64,000 nucleotides of DNA from positions 10,827,381 to 10,891,380 of the forward strand of contig NC_049979.1 of assembly GCF_000003815.2 (NCBI RefSeq), given 5' to 3'. Below are positions 26,401 to 36,200 of this stretch, in pieces. The position numbers were made by a program, and so were the translations under genes. The notes under the pieces were generated by a model, which was given only the letters and a program-made list of their open reading frames with translations, had not been told where the DNA came from and searched no databases. Each line of letters starts with the position of its first letter. Within the stretch, counting starts at the first letter, position 1. The stretch comes from Branchiostoma floridae. Lineage: Eukaryota; Chordata; Leptocardii; Amphioxiformes; Branchiostomatidae.

Positions 26401-26402
26401 GA
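9449..26402 (+). CDS. stum-like: STUM-A: SPEC3/Stum-family two-pass membrane protein
   Basis: Coding exons are 9449-9761, 16974-17153 and 26356-26402. Together they give 540 bases and 179 residues plus stop. Both introns are phase 1 with GT...AG ends. Residues 1-82 are a cytosolic-type tail rich in Glu, Ala and Pro with a basic patch (GRRSIKKK, 61-68). The family core begins IPYMPMPVAIILCVLNI (84-100), then LPGVGTFLSAF, a Cys pair at 115-116, a short loop, and a second hydrophobic hairpin, FVQIVLAIIIVGWILSFYWG, at 138-157. The tail is RKGEEPVSVIERYE. Known family: sea urchin SPEC3 is cilium-associated and Drosophila Stumble acts in mechanical sensing by dendrites; the exact role here is unknown. 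The ATG at 9449 has a good context (CACCATGA) and an in-frame TGA at 9422. A paralogue follows at 32559. Confidence 0.88.
10333..10710. mobile_element. MITE-like element with AAGGCCACGTTG ends
   Basis: The left end reads TAAGGCCACGTTGCTGATG and the right end CATCCATATAATC...ACACGGCCTAA, imperfect inverted repeats of each other. The right-end phrase CATCCATATAATC.AATCAAC recurs at 20077-20103 and 30756-30778 and, inverted, at 18553-18577, so this is a dispersed family in the window. Inner text (TTCTTCATTTTT, TTTCACATCTTCT, ATTTACAG) is shared with 38525-38798. Confidence 0.6.
11130..11475. repeat. long (CA)n microsatellite with embedded CG-rich alternating blocks
   Basis: The tract is almost pure CA for about 340 bp, interrupted at 11283-11310 and 11327-11360 by CGCGCGCACGCGCGCAC-type blocks and by short CATACATA spacers. 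It is open in several frames on both strands (His-Thr, Cys-Val), which is a side effect of the repeat and not coding. Alternating purine-pyrimidine sequence with CG dinucleotides is the classic Z-DNA-prone pattern. Confidence 0.95.
13986..14414. mobile_element. hAT-like non-autonomous DNA transposon
   Basis: Terminal inverted repeats TAGGGGTGGGTACCGGTAC (left) and GTACCGATACCCAGCCCTA (right) bound a 429-bp element. An exact 8-bp direct repeat, GTGTACAC, flanks it at 13978-13985 and 14415-14422. An 8-bp duplication and TAGGG-type ends fit the hAT superfamily. Inside, at about 14012-14080, AGGTCC is repeated in both orientations and makes a local hairpin. It has no transposase reading frame. 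A second copy of the left end lies at 35656. Confidence 0.8.
16974..17153 (+). CDS. stum-like: STUM-A coding exon 2
   Basis: It completes Gly105 and encodes residues 106-164, the TFLSAFFTLCCPVPG segment and the second hydrophobic stretch ending VMFIVIS. The acceptor is CCGCACAG|GTACGT and the donor ATCTCCT|GTAAGT. GC content jumps sharply against the AT-rich flanks. Confidence 0.92.
17590..17639 (+). repeat. dispersed repeat fragment (copy 2, AACAGTAGAAATTGACCAAA)
   Basis: This is the copy matching 3436-3485. It is preceded at 17569 by ACCAGACTACC, similar to the ACCAGACTCC terminus of the 198-bp foldback at 30060. Confidence 0.55.
18550..18770. repeat. dispersed repeat end with duplicated AACAAGTGCTTTAAAAAA segment
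   Basis: GTTGATTTGATTATATGGATG at 18554 is the inverted form of the right end seen at 10681 and 20079. After it, AACAAGTGCTTTAAAAAA(A)GCTG occurs twice, at 18613 and 18739. This is a partial, rearranged copy of the AAGGCC-ended family. Confidence 0.5.
19307..19360. repeat. short tandem duplication (AGTTTTACCCTCTAAA)
   Basis: The phrase AAGTTTTACCCTCTAAA occurs twice, at 19308 and 19335, separated by CTAATTAAT. It is a local duplication in AT-rich intron DNA. Confidence 0.6.
19734..19765. repeat. perfect 14-bp hairpin with GCAA loop
   Basis: The arms 19734-19747 (TTATCTTGCCGGGC) and 19752-19765 (GCCCGGCAAGATAA) are exact reverse complements around GCAA. TATCTTGCCGGG also occurs at 18642, so the sequence is probably part of a repeat family rather than a unique RNA. 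Confidence 0.85.
19980..20110. repeat. right end of the AAGGCC-ended dispersed family
   Basis: GATGTCATCCATATAATC followed by AAATCAACGTGGCCTAA matches the right ends at 10677-10710 and 30751-30785. The upstream text (TCATTTGTTCAACCTTACTGATCACTTATATC, TTATAATGAAGGCAA) matches 30652-30707, so the shared element extends to at least 19940. Confidence 0.6.
20260..20328. repeat. small foldback
   Basis: GTTTCATGGAAACTTCGGAT at 20261 is answered by ATCCGAAGTTTCCTGGAAC at 20311, giving imperfect inverted arms of about 22 bp around a 30-bp centre. Confidence 0.6.
20793..20892. other. assembly gap (100 N)
   Basis: A run of exactly 100 N, the usual size for a gap of unknown length. It lies in STUM-A intron 2 and hides no expected coding exon. 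Confidence 0.99.
21690..21925 (-). mobile_element. tRNA-derived SINE split by an assembly gap
   Basis: The left part (CCATCTCCATTTCTGTAGCC then CTCGGGCCAC) and the right part (GTACCATCTTTAAGTGTTTG then GTATGACTCGG) match the SINE at 53985-54205 block by block. The orientation puts the tRNA-like head to the right. The 21738-21837 gap replaces the middle. Confidence 0.55.
21738..21837. other. assembly gap (100 N)
   Basis: A run of 100 N inside a SINE copy in STUM-A intron 2. Collapse of the repeat during assembly is a likely cause. Confidence 0.99.
21996..22030 (+). repeat. isolated TACTCTCCAAGCAGA terminus
   Basis: TACTCTCCAAGCAGA at 22008 matches the terminus of the foldback at 29318. No matching inverted end was found close by, so this is a truncated or decayed copy. 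Confidence 0.4.
23180..23469. other. assembly gap (290 N)
   Basis: A run of 290 N, which suggests a sized gap rather than the default. It lies in STUM-A intron 2. Confidence 0.99.
24868..24996. repeat. two local tandem duplications
   Basis: GTTCAACATAAC is repeated twice at about 24870-24894. TTTCTCCACATGGAACCTAAAC, written here as one unit of 22 bp, is repeated exactly at 24953-24974 and 24975-24996. Confidence 0.85.
25104..25240. mobile_element. foldback (MITE-like) element
   Basis: GTGCGACTAGCCTTAGGAAG at 25117 is inverted at 25196-25217 (CTTCCCAAGGCTAGTCGCAT). Weaker pairing continues outward through TCACATAGGTCATAG and TACATAAGTCACAGG. The centre is about 60 bp and non-coding. Confidence 0.7.
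26356..26402 (+). CDS. stum-like: STUM-A coding exon 3 (C-terminal tail)
   Basis: It completes Trp165 and encodes RKGEEPVSVIERYE followed by TGA at 26400-26402. The acceptor is TGTTTCTGCAG|GGCGG. The short charged tail sits where STUM-B has its own separate C-terminal exon, and the phase matches. Confidence 0.82.
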
Positions 26403-26409
26403 GTCGTCT

Positions 26410-26469
26410 GCCTCCCGTTCTGAGCCGGCTAACGCACGTGCCTCCCGTTCTGAGCCGGCTAACGCACGT
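26410..26469 (+). repeat. perfect 30-bp tandem duplication in STUM-A 3' UTR
   Basis: A 30-bp unit starting GCCTCCCGTTCTGAG and ending GGCTAACGCACGT is repeated twice with no mismatch, seven bases after the stop codon. Confidence 0.97.
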
Positions 26470-27766
26470 CGTGTTTACTCCTCCAGCTGGTGCTGAACAA
26501 GGCCTGCTGTCGCACTGATATAATCTATACGGACTTGTTCGGTCGCACACACATGCACGATGCCTGCAGAGTAGGTTTTGCTAAGCTCGCCTGCCCTTGG
26601 TGGCATTTTGTCATACTTTATTTATTGCTGTCCGCTGTGCTGCTCCATGAGAGGCATGCATTCCCATGATTTGTTGCATTCCTGTCAGGTCTACAGCACT
26701 GTGCCTGTGAAAACCATGAAAGGTATGGTACTTCCAGAAATGAGGAATGACTGATCTTATAGTAGGAGTATTATTTCTGATCACTTTCAAACTTGTGGCT
26801 TTTTGTTTGCTTGTTTGCATAACCGGTAAACTGCGTCAAGGAGAAACACGCTGGATTTGTGTGCAGGTGTATGTAAGGTTTGATCCACTCACACCGGGAT
26901 GGACCTCTACTCTTGCACTAATGTTCTGGGCGAACATGTGTGTGTGTCATTTTTTTCAGGAAATGAAGACTTTATGATGAAAGCGGACGACTCATTTCTG
27001 TTTGCGGTCTTTATCAATATAATAATGTGCCATTCGTGTTGAACTTAGCTTTTGGCCTTTTGGACTATGTGATCTGTAGGCTGGTTGTTTCTTATCTACG
27101 CTGTTCAAGACCGTGTTCACAATGGTGTCGCTTCAATTCGAATTGCTGTCAATTCGGTTGCTGTCACAGCTGCTATTGAAACAAAACAAGCCAATTGGGT
27201 GTTCACACCTCACGCTGCTTGTCAATTTTAATTCAACCCACCCAAACCACCCCGAGATTCGAGAGGTGGATTGCATCAACTCGACTCAGTCCCAAACTTG
27301 GCAGTTCACATTAAGAAAAATCGGTTCGGTTCGATTCGAATTGTCCCTTAAAGCATAGTTCTTGCCTATCGTGGACAGGGCCTTATACTACATAAAGAAC
27401 TTGAAGATGTTCAAATTATGTGTTCTACTTTCACGACAGACAGATCGACAATGGGCATTACTGATTGCTAACTCAAGCTATATAGTAGTCTTTCAAAATT
27501 TCACAATTTTAGAAACGTTTTTGTCCTCACACGTAGAATCAGGGTAGAAGACTGACGTAGCTCTGGGGCTTCAGCAAAGAGTTGATGAACAAGTTAAATA
27601 GACATTTGTATGTATACAGAATGTTCGTTAAGTATAGTACATCATGAATTGCTAGATTTAGAAAGGAGTCAACTGCTGGGGACGCACTAAGTTGAAAGTT
27701 TGAAGTCCAGCGTGACGTTGTGTAATGATCGGTCCCCGAATATGACTGAACTAACGCTAGTTCACC

Positions 27767-27957
27767 TTTATCCGCGTGGTAACCTATATAAGTTGTTTGT
27801 ATTTAGGGATATCAAGTTGACGGACGGTGGGTTTAAACTGCAATATTTTGGAAATAGCACAATATGAAACCACCGTCATCTGACTAGATATACCTAATGA
27901 TATATACTTAGTTGTTTTAAAGACAACGGATATAGGTTACCCCGAAGATAACTGAGG
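27767..27957. mobile_element. imperfect foldback element
   Basis: The outer arms TATCCGCGTGGTAACCTATAT (27770) and ATATAGGTTACCCCGAAGATA (27931) pair. So do the inner arms GACGGACGGTGGGTTT (27821) and AAACCACCGTCATCTGAC (27867). The two halves are diverged inverted copies of one sequence. Confidence 0.7.
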
Positions 27958-28017
27958 TGGAATAGTGTTACGTAAGTCCCCGTGAACGAAGTCCATCAGC
28001 CTGTGGCACGATAACAG

Positions 28018-28154
28018 CTGAGCTCCAAGCAGATGTTGGGATGGGAGATGGTAAGGTCCTCTCACTGCAAAGCTACCCTACCAGCTGACAAACCATCCCG
28101 GCAGTCAGAAAACGTCACTATCATCCATTCCAACATCTGCTTGGAGATCAGCTG
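28018..28154. mobile_element. foldback element with CTCCAAGCAGATGTTGG ends
   Basis: CTCCAAGCAGATGTTGGGAT at 28023 is inverted at 28123-28147 (CCATTCCAACATCTGC then TTGGAG). CAGCTGA flanks both ends (28014 and about 28150), a possible target duplication. The ends are related to those at 29318, 22008, 35709 and 38460. Confidence 0.75.
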
Positions 28155-29317
28155 ACTCACATTGACTCGCGCTTTCTTGGCGATTTATGACTGACATGAT
28201 AGTTTACTTATAGATATAATGCAACGCAAGTAGTTCGAGTAAGGCAAATTGTAATTGTTGTGGAAGGGAAGCCACTGTGGACAGATACGTTTGTGCCAGA
28301 ATAAGTAATGCTGTATGATAACTCGGTTCGGTGTAACTAACAATGTAACGTTGCATAAGATGCTATTCTGGAAAGACCGCAAGCCAAGCCAAACATGACA
28401 CAGAATAAAGTCTTTCCTGTTTAGACCTCTAGTATAATGCCGCTATACGGTTTTGCTATGATATATGTGAGGTAAGTTCGGTTCAAAGTGCGGATGGATG
28501 CCATCTTACTCAGTACGTAAAATTTGTATATCTAATAAATCAGATGTAAGACTTTCTCCTGACCGGTGGAACACATTATTTCCGTTCGGCGTTATTAAGA
28601 AAAGCTTTAATAGTAACAACAACGTGTCTACTCCCGCACGATATAAATAAACAAACCGTGTAGAACTCTCCTCACGTTTTGGCAGCTGTCCGAGTATTAG
28701 GGATTGTACAAGCACGTTCCCCGTTTCAAGTGGGGTTGAAATGCGCATGTGCGACGACAGGAGTTGTGAAGGCCCATGACTTATCACAGCTTTCGTCTTG
28801 ACCATTGTCTCGGTTTGCATAACAATATCCAGGCGCGATTTGTTTATGTCTCTGGGGCCTTCACTTTTGACATATTACCCATAATTCCAGTCATTGCACA
28901 TGCGCTTATTTTAATTTCTGTGACAATGTTTCATCAATTAGACTATATTGAAAATGGTGCTGTGGTAGACATTATAGGCGATTGTGAAATGCTGTACGTA
29001 AAAGGGAGGTGCGAAAGATGACACCGTATGTATTTTGACACTTTGTAAAATTCTGTAACATTTTTGAGGTTTGATGAATATTTCTTTATCATTATCTATA
29101 TTTGTAAGATGAAAACGAGATGAAATAAAATGAAGTGTTTGTAATGTCTGAACGTTGTGTCTGTGTCATAATTGAAGGATTTCCTGTTATAGGGACCGCA
29201 ACAGAGTTTGGGATTTTCAGAGACCCGTCATAAAACTAGTGTACCATCAGAAAACAGCGCATAATAGCCCCCCCCCCCTCCAACGGATGTTCAAAAGGTT
29301 CTACTCGATGTATTACC

Positions 29318-29515
29318 TACTCTCCAAGTAGATGTTAGGCTCCGGCTGTTTTTAAACGTTTTTTAGTCGTTTTTATCAGGCTTTCTATTTCGTATTTTAT
29401 CTTGCTGTGTCAAAACCTGGCGTACTTCAAGAAAAATGACAAAATAGAAAGCCCGATAAAAACGGCTAAAAAAACCTTAAAAAACAGCCGGAGCCTAACC
29501 TCTGCTTGGAGAGTA
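29318..29515. mobile_element. 198-bp foldback element with 9-bp target duplication
   Basis: The arms begin TACTCTCCAAGTAGATGTTA and end with the inverted TAACCTCTGCTTGGAGAGTA. Pairing runs about 75 bp inward through GGCTCCGGCTGTTTTT. TGTATTACC flanks both ends exactly (29309-29317 and 29516-29524). Long inverted arms with a 9-bp duplication are typical of Mutator-like elements; that placement is an inference. Confidence 0.85.
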
Positions 29516-30059
29516 TGTATTACCCGTGTATTTTTGAGACTTTCTGTACATATGTCTAGTGGTGCAAGTTTTTTCCTGGGGCAGGTGAAGAGAAACCACT
29601 TACTATGCGTAAAAAACAATAACAACAGTTTAAAGGTCTCACACCTCTGTGAAACGTTCACTATACATCACTTTATTTGTTTAACAAGAACATTACAACT
29701 CAGCACATTGACCTAATGATAGTTTCTCTCTAAACATTGATAGTTTCCCGTATGTCTTGTCTGATCGTAGTCAATTGATTATGGAAACAAGTCAGCATTG
29801 TTGTATGGGATGCCCTCTGTATTACCTTGTTACAATTTCAATAAAATAGAATGAAGTAAACAAGTTTTGATTGACATTGTGTGTGTCAATAGATCACTTT
29901 CTCACTCTTCCGACGAACGTGACAAGCATAAACTTACATAAGAAAATACAAAGAGACAGATGAAAAACAATCCCTCCCCGTGAATCAGATGTCTTATTCA
30001 CCCCATAATCTGGACTGTCCCGTCTGATTAACGCCTAGTTCTACCACCTACCAATAACA

Positions 30060-30257
30060 TAGTCTCTACCAGACTCCGGATCGCTGGAAAAATCGTAGAA
30101 ATGGAACAAATAGAGGAGTAAGCCGGCCAGAGGAATATAGCCGGCTAGGCAACAGCACGCGATCCTGGGATCGCGAGCTGTTCCCTGGCCGGTTATATTC
30201 CTCTCTATTTGTTCCATTTCTACGATTTTCCAGCGATCCGGAGTCTGGTAGAGACTA
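30060..30257. mobile_element. 198-bp near-perfect foldback element with 9-bp target duplication
   Basis: The arms begin TAGTCTCTACCAGACTCC and mirror almost perfectly through GATCGCTGGAAAA and AACAAATAGAGG to a centre near 30160. CCAATAACA flanks both ends exactly (30051-30059 and 30258-30266). Length and duplication size equal those of the element at 29318, and both start TASTCTC, so they look like two families of one superfamily. A related end lies at 43370-43387. Confidence 0.88.
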
Positions 30258-30639
30258 CCAATAACACAAGTTGTTCAAAGTTTACCCCCAAATGCCTGGA
30301 TGGTTCGTCTTCAAATTGGGTATGTTGTTAGGGGGGCCCCTTAGCGGGTTGTTATGGTACTACATGGACATGCTAGTGTCATGATCTTGAGTGGTAGATA
30401 TCTCTGGGAAGGGAGAGTAAGTCGTGTGCCCCCCCCCCCCCCCTAGTTTCTTCATGCGTTACAAAGTCTGCTCAACTACCCAGCTAAAAAGCCCCAGCAT
30501 AAGTAACTATATGCCGCAGATTTGGCAACTATAACGTTATATTGGCAAACATATCAGTTATACTAGAGTACTCTTTTGCCATAGAATGCCATCGTCAATT
30601 CCAAGGTAAAAAACAGAAGATGTTGTTGGATATTTCTAT

Positions 30640-30790
30640 ACTCTGTGTGTTTTGTCATTTATTCAACTTTGCTGACCACTTAGATTTTATAATGAAGGCA
30701 ACTATTTTTGGGGTCAAAACAAGCTCGCATCAGTTTAGGGGTTACCAGAGGATGCCATCCACATAATCAAATCAACGTGGTCTTAGGTAA
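30640..30790. repeat. right end of the AAGGCC-ended dispersed family
   Basis: TTTATAATGAAGGCAACTAT, then CTCGCATCAGTTTAGGGGTT and CCATCCACATAATCAAATC, match 19990-20103 in order. The segment is a partial copy without a clear left end. Confidence 0.55.
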
Positions 30791-32558
30791 AAGACGAGAA
30801 ATAAGCTGTGTTTGACTTACATCGGTCGGTGCAGCTGTAGTTATAGCGTCGGTTGAGGGTCCCTCTGACGGTATATCTGTTGTCTTCAGATCAAGACTCG
30901 TGTCCGATTCAGGCCCAGGTCACAATGATAGCACGATTGACTGTGATGGATGTTTTATGCACGGTACAAGCACAGTACGTCGTAAGTCGGGGAAGAACGA
31001 GTCGGAAGCAATGGTTTAAATATATGAAGCTGTGGTCACAAGGATCGTAGTGCATCGCACGATGAGGTCATAAGCCTGAGCGTACCTGCGTCAATCGCAG
31101 GTGAATCATAGTAAGTCGGGGAGCCTCCTATGACGAAAATAGAGCTGAAATAGATTTTGAACATGTTCAAAGTATCTCTATCGTCATACGATTTTATTAC
31201 CTTCATAGCAGACTTCATTACGTCCACTTTTTTCTACTGTTGACGTTAAAGATTCATAAATTTTTAGCATGTTGTAATAGTTTCAGTTTCCCCAGATATT
31301 GTCGATGTTGACGAAAAAGGAAACTATATCAGTCTCAACTGTTCACAATAGCAACTAGAGAACAGCTCGCCTGTAGGAGAGCCTGCCTTCAAGGCTAGGC
31401 TTTCCACGTGTCAGATTCAGTATCACGCACAGGTGATGCATACAATTGTTTGATGGCTACATACACGTGGCTTCATACTTAGATCAGATCTCAGCTCTCG
31501 TCGGTCTCGGGTTAACATATCATCAGAAAAAAGCATAATATGATTTTCGAAAAAGCATAAAGCTAATTCATTTGTTTTTATGATAAACGTTTAGCAACCA
31601 AGATCACAACATTTTACTCAATGTTTGATTTACTTTATATCATAGCTACCTACCCTTAAAACAAAAGCGAAATAACTCAATCTGAGCTCGGTGTTCATTG
31701 CCTTCAGCATTTGGATCGTAAACAATTTCGACCTTTGGCATTTTCTTTGGAGTAGCGACAATTATGATCGTTGGTTTGCAGACATAGCTCATTAAGTTTT
31801 AATTTGTTTCCCAGATATACAAATCTTGCTTTTATTGCACTCGGCTTCTTTGGTAGTGCCTCGGTCGTAATAACCTACACACAGTGACATTAAGAGGGCT
31901 TCTAATATTAATCTAAAACATGGGTTCCAAAACTATTCAAATACATAGGTTCGTCTTTTTCTAGTTTCTTGGTGATGTTGACAATATAGTTTGAGATGTA
32001 TTTGTATAATACATCTATGGTATGATCAAATGAATTTCTCAGTACATGTGGTAGGCATAGATTCAAAGTGAGGAAACTTTTAAACCCCACAAAAACTGAC
32101 CCGGAGAGAAGGCTACCTCGACATCTGCTTGAAGATAAACGCGCGTCCGGCCGGTGCACCTGTGATAGTCATAGAAAGGACCGTTTACTCCACACTCCAC
32201 TTTCTATACACATCCCCAATGGGACAAGTGGAAAGGATGTCGATTCTTCTCCCGACAAAAACGACTTTCCACAGGGGATACACAAACACAATAGGCCATC
32301 CCGCGGGGCATTCAGGTGCGCCACAACAGACCAATGGTGAAGTGTCACCGCTATCCACGTACTCAGCACTGCGACGGAATTCAAGCGCGTCACGAATTTA
32401 TCACCGTCTCCTTCCGCACGACATCACGACACGGCTTGGAGTCAATAGATTGCCAGGAGGACAGCGTTTCTCTAAGACAGGCCGAACAACACCGTGATAT
32501 ATCTGTGTTGTGAACTCAACACAACCTTTTCTGCTGAAAAGAACCGGACAGGTAAACA

Positions 32559-33249
32559 ATGGGTGATAAAGAGGTGCTAATAGGTAAGAAGCCCTCGTTG
32601 TCGAGGCGATCCTCTCAGCAGAGATTGAGAAAGAAACGCCCGAGCGTGTCGACCATCTCGGAGACCGGTTCTCTGAGTGTTGACGGTACAGCGCTAGTGA
32701 GACTTCCCCTGCCCGTTGACAGACAGCATCGACCAGTCATGGATAAGCTGTCGAGACAGGTGTCCATCATGAAGTCCTCGGGTGCGGGGAAGCGCGGTTC
32801 GGGGAGGAAAGTTTCCATTCTGGACCCAAAGACTCTCTCTGAAGGTCCGGTTGAAGGAATCAAAAACCCGGCGTTAGACGAGAGTGCCGAGACGCAAGAA
32901 GAACCTGCTGCCCAGGCGGAGTCGGAAAACCCTCCAGTTGAAGAGACAGCCGTACCGGACGCAGGAGAAACTGGAACCGGGAGTAAAACAGGCCAGGACG
33001 ACAGAACTGATGGTGCAGAAAATGACAAGGAGGGGGGCAAACAGGAGGGCAAAGTAGAGGACGGGCAACAAAATGAAGAAGCGCAAGAGGACAAGTCTAA
33101 ATCTTCTGACAAGAAAAAGTCTAAGAAAGAGAGCAAGAAGGAGTCGAAGAAGGAGAAGAAAGAGAGTAGGTTAAAGTCGTTTAAGAAATCCTTCTTGAGG
33201 AAGAGCTCGAAGAAGAAGGACGATGACGAGGAGGCCGCTGAAAAAGCAG
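32559..33249 (+). CDS. stum-like: STUM-B coding exon 1 (N-terminal tail)
   Basis: It encodes residues 1-230 and one base of codon 231. The donor is AAAGCAG|GTAAAA. The frame stays open past the donor to 33281, so intron retention would add only a few residues before a stop. Confidence 0.88.
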
Positions 33250-36200
33250 GTAAAAACAGTTCTGTACTAGTAGCGTTCTAACACGCCATTGCTTCCATTG
33301 ATGTACCCAGTACCTGCCATTCTATTATGTTATATCCATTCCATAGTGTTTTAGGACTATATATTAGAATAATAGTTTAGTACAGTTGATAATAGGAGAG
33401 ATCTAGAATAGCTTCACATCCGTACATCGGTAGGTTTTGTATGTGTTATTTCTACTCGCCTGCAATACGTTGTGATCTACTACGAGCACTGTTAAGCACA
33501 TTTGTGTTAAGCATTGCTGTCATAATTATTATATATTCATAACTTGAGCTGATCATACCACATGCTTTCATAAAAATCTTGGTGAAATACTCATCCAGGT
33601 ATGGACAACCACTGCAAGATTTCGATTCAAGTGTCTAAAAGTTTGGTTGGTCTTCCCCGTGCGGTCTGGCCGGTGAGATGTCATAACTGCCATTTGATGA
33701 TTTTGCCTGATTTTGTGATATTATACTCCGTCCTGTGCGCAGAAGCTGACATTCCCCTTGTAGATATAGACGCAGCGGAGGCGCAGCAGCAGAGCCACAG
33801 GAAGAAGGGCAAGCGGCCGTTCGTCATCAGGAGGGGAGGGGACGACGACGAGATGAAGCAGGTCATCCCGTACATGCCCCTGCCGCTCGCCATCGTCTGC
33901 TGCCTGCTCAACATCTTCCTACCAGGATTCGGTCGGTATCCGCGCTGCTCTCCACGCAGATCGATATATGTGAACATACAATTATATACAATTAGTTACC
34001 TACATTAATGAAAGTACATGTATCAATATATCAGCATGTTGAGTCTAGGGTATCATTTATACAAAACAAAAAATGCACCATGAATTGTGCCAACAGTTAC
34101 AAACCCCCTTAACAATGATACATGATTCATAAGCCATGGCCATTGAATCATGATTACACAAGGTTTAATATTTGAACAAACGATTAGATAAAATGTCGCA
34201 GTAGTGAAAGTAGCAATGAATACTGACATAAAAAAGACCATTACATTACTCGGGATGCAAACGAACTATCAGTTGTCCTTGCCGTAGAACAGCCTTAGAG
34301 ATGAAAGGTCCTGGCTAATTCCTGGTGGAAATAAGTAAAAAAAATCCAACACAAGGAAAGAGTGCCAATATGGCAAAACCTTGAATTGAGGCGTGAAACA
34401 CCGATCGTAATGATAAGTCGTGGTCTTACATCTACTTGAAGATTTGTTGTCCGGTGCGTTACAAGTGTATATACTGGATAGTGCCTACGTCCGAGGATGT
34501 GATCACTCGGCTTACATCGTTTGACAAATATGACGCGTGGTTTCTGGCATGGTTTCGTTCTAATGGCTTAACTTATTTCAAATAATATTTCGCAAAATTG
34601 GAACTGTTCCTTGCATTCAGAGTGTTGTATTAGAGTGTTGACAAACGATCTTAGGTGGCCTCAAAGGAGAAACCCATTTGTCCGGCGACATCAATAATTC
34701 AGATACCTAATTGTGTTCCATCATCATCCATAGTCTCTTTTGAAGATAATATCCTTACGCGTAATACTATTGTCATATTCATACATTAAGTCGACGCGTT
34801 TTGGCAATTCTGCTTTGCTGCTGGGTCTTTGAGGGGTTTCACTTGCCATCGAAATCAATCAGAGGGATACGGCGGGAGCAGGGCGGGCCAGGAGAAGACG
34901 TATCCTTTTATTGAATTCTTAATGGATCACTTAGCGAGTCATTGTCTGCTGTCACAAGACATGCCGGTCACTCAGGCAACGCAGGGTACGTTTGAAGGTC
35001 AGCCTGCATGACGTAAAAGGAAAGTCTGAGAGAAATCCGGAGGGAAATTTGCACTATTAGTGGTGTGGTGGTAATATAGAAAGCAATTAAGTTTGTAACC
35101 AATTCTACACAGAAGCGTGATGGATACTACATCTTATTGGGCAGGATATATCTCGCTCTTCTCAAGCAATCCCTCGCACGTGTGCAAAAAGTTGTAGAAA
35201 TCGGCCAAAGTAGAGTAGCCGATTGGCAGGATGACTTATCTGAAAATCGCGACCCCCCAGCGAAGCTAGAAGTTTGTGAACTAAGGGTAGCCGATCTCTA
35301 CATATTTTTCACTCAAAACGATAGATGGTAACGTTACCTGCATATAGAGCTTACTTTCACTGTTCATGTCTGATTACTTACGACGGTTTGTAAAACAAAA
35401 GATGGTCACACGTACGTATATCATTAGAATACTAGTACGTTCTTGATTCAAAAGCATGGAGATGTTTAACCCATCTAATACTGTATTGTCAAATTTAAAC
35501 ATGATTTGCATTATATGTCTTCATTCGTCGATGAAGGTTAACCATTCAGGTGATAAAACGCACAGGGTACTCAAACAGCGTGATAGTTTTGTGACCTGTC
35601 AGACGTTTAAGGTAGCATCCGATACCTTTCGGCAGTGGCCAAAAGGTAGTGGATAGGGCTGGGTACAAGTACAGTTTGGACCGATTTGAAAATGAACAGA
35701 CGGTCGGCATACTCTCCAAGCAGAGGTCGAATCGCGCAGATATAGTAGTAGTCGAAAAAAAATTACACTCGCGCTCTTTNNNNNNNNNNNNNNNNNNNNN
35801 NNNNNNNNNNNNNNNNNNNNNNNNNNNNNNNNNNNNNNNNNNNNNNNNNNNNNNNNNNNNNNNNNNNNNNNNNNNNNNNGTACCCGCTGAAGGCACGTTA
35901 CTGTCCGGGTTCTCCCTGCTGTGTAAGTGGGGAGTCAGGGACCCGAACGCCGGGCCGAACCAGAAGGACGAGGACCTGGGGCACGCCCTGTACCTGAACG
36001 TGGTGGTGGCGCTGTCCCAGATGATCACCATCACCTTCATGCTGGTCGGCTACTTCTGGAGCGTCGCTTGGGGAGCGCAGATGGTCAGGATGGCCAGTGA
36101 GTTTCCAAGGGTCACATGTCTGTAGATCATGGCTTGAGCATTCACCTAAGGCTGCAGAATTCATAGTGAAGAAAAATATCTTACCTGCATACGTCGATGT

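Larger units (their letters stand above)
26470..32558. other. STUM-A 3' flank and intergenic DNA before STUM-B
   Basis: No gene was recognised. An AATAAA at 29124-29129 is the first clear canonical poly(A) signal after the STUM-A stop, but it is 2.7 kb away and unproven. The stretch carries four foldback elements (27767, 28018, 29318 and 30060) and a dispersed repeat at 30640-30790. The open frames at 28506-28820 and 32068-32497 show no family features. Confidence 0.5.
33932..35892 (+). other. STUM-B intron 2
   Basis: The intron contains a foldback half (35527-35608), a truncated hAT-like end (35656) and a 100-N gap (35780-35879) that ends 13 bases before exon 3. The acceptor GCTGAAG|GCACG is therefore seen without its pyrimidine tract. 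Nothing else was recognised between 33940 and 35520. Confidence 0.7.
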
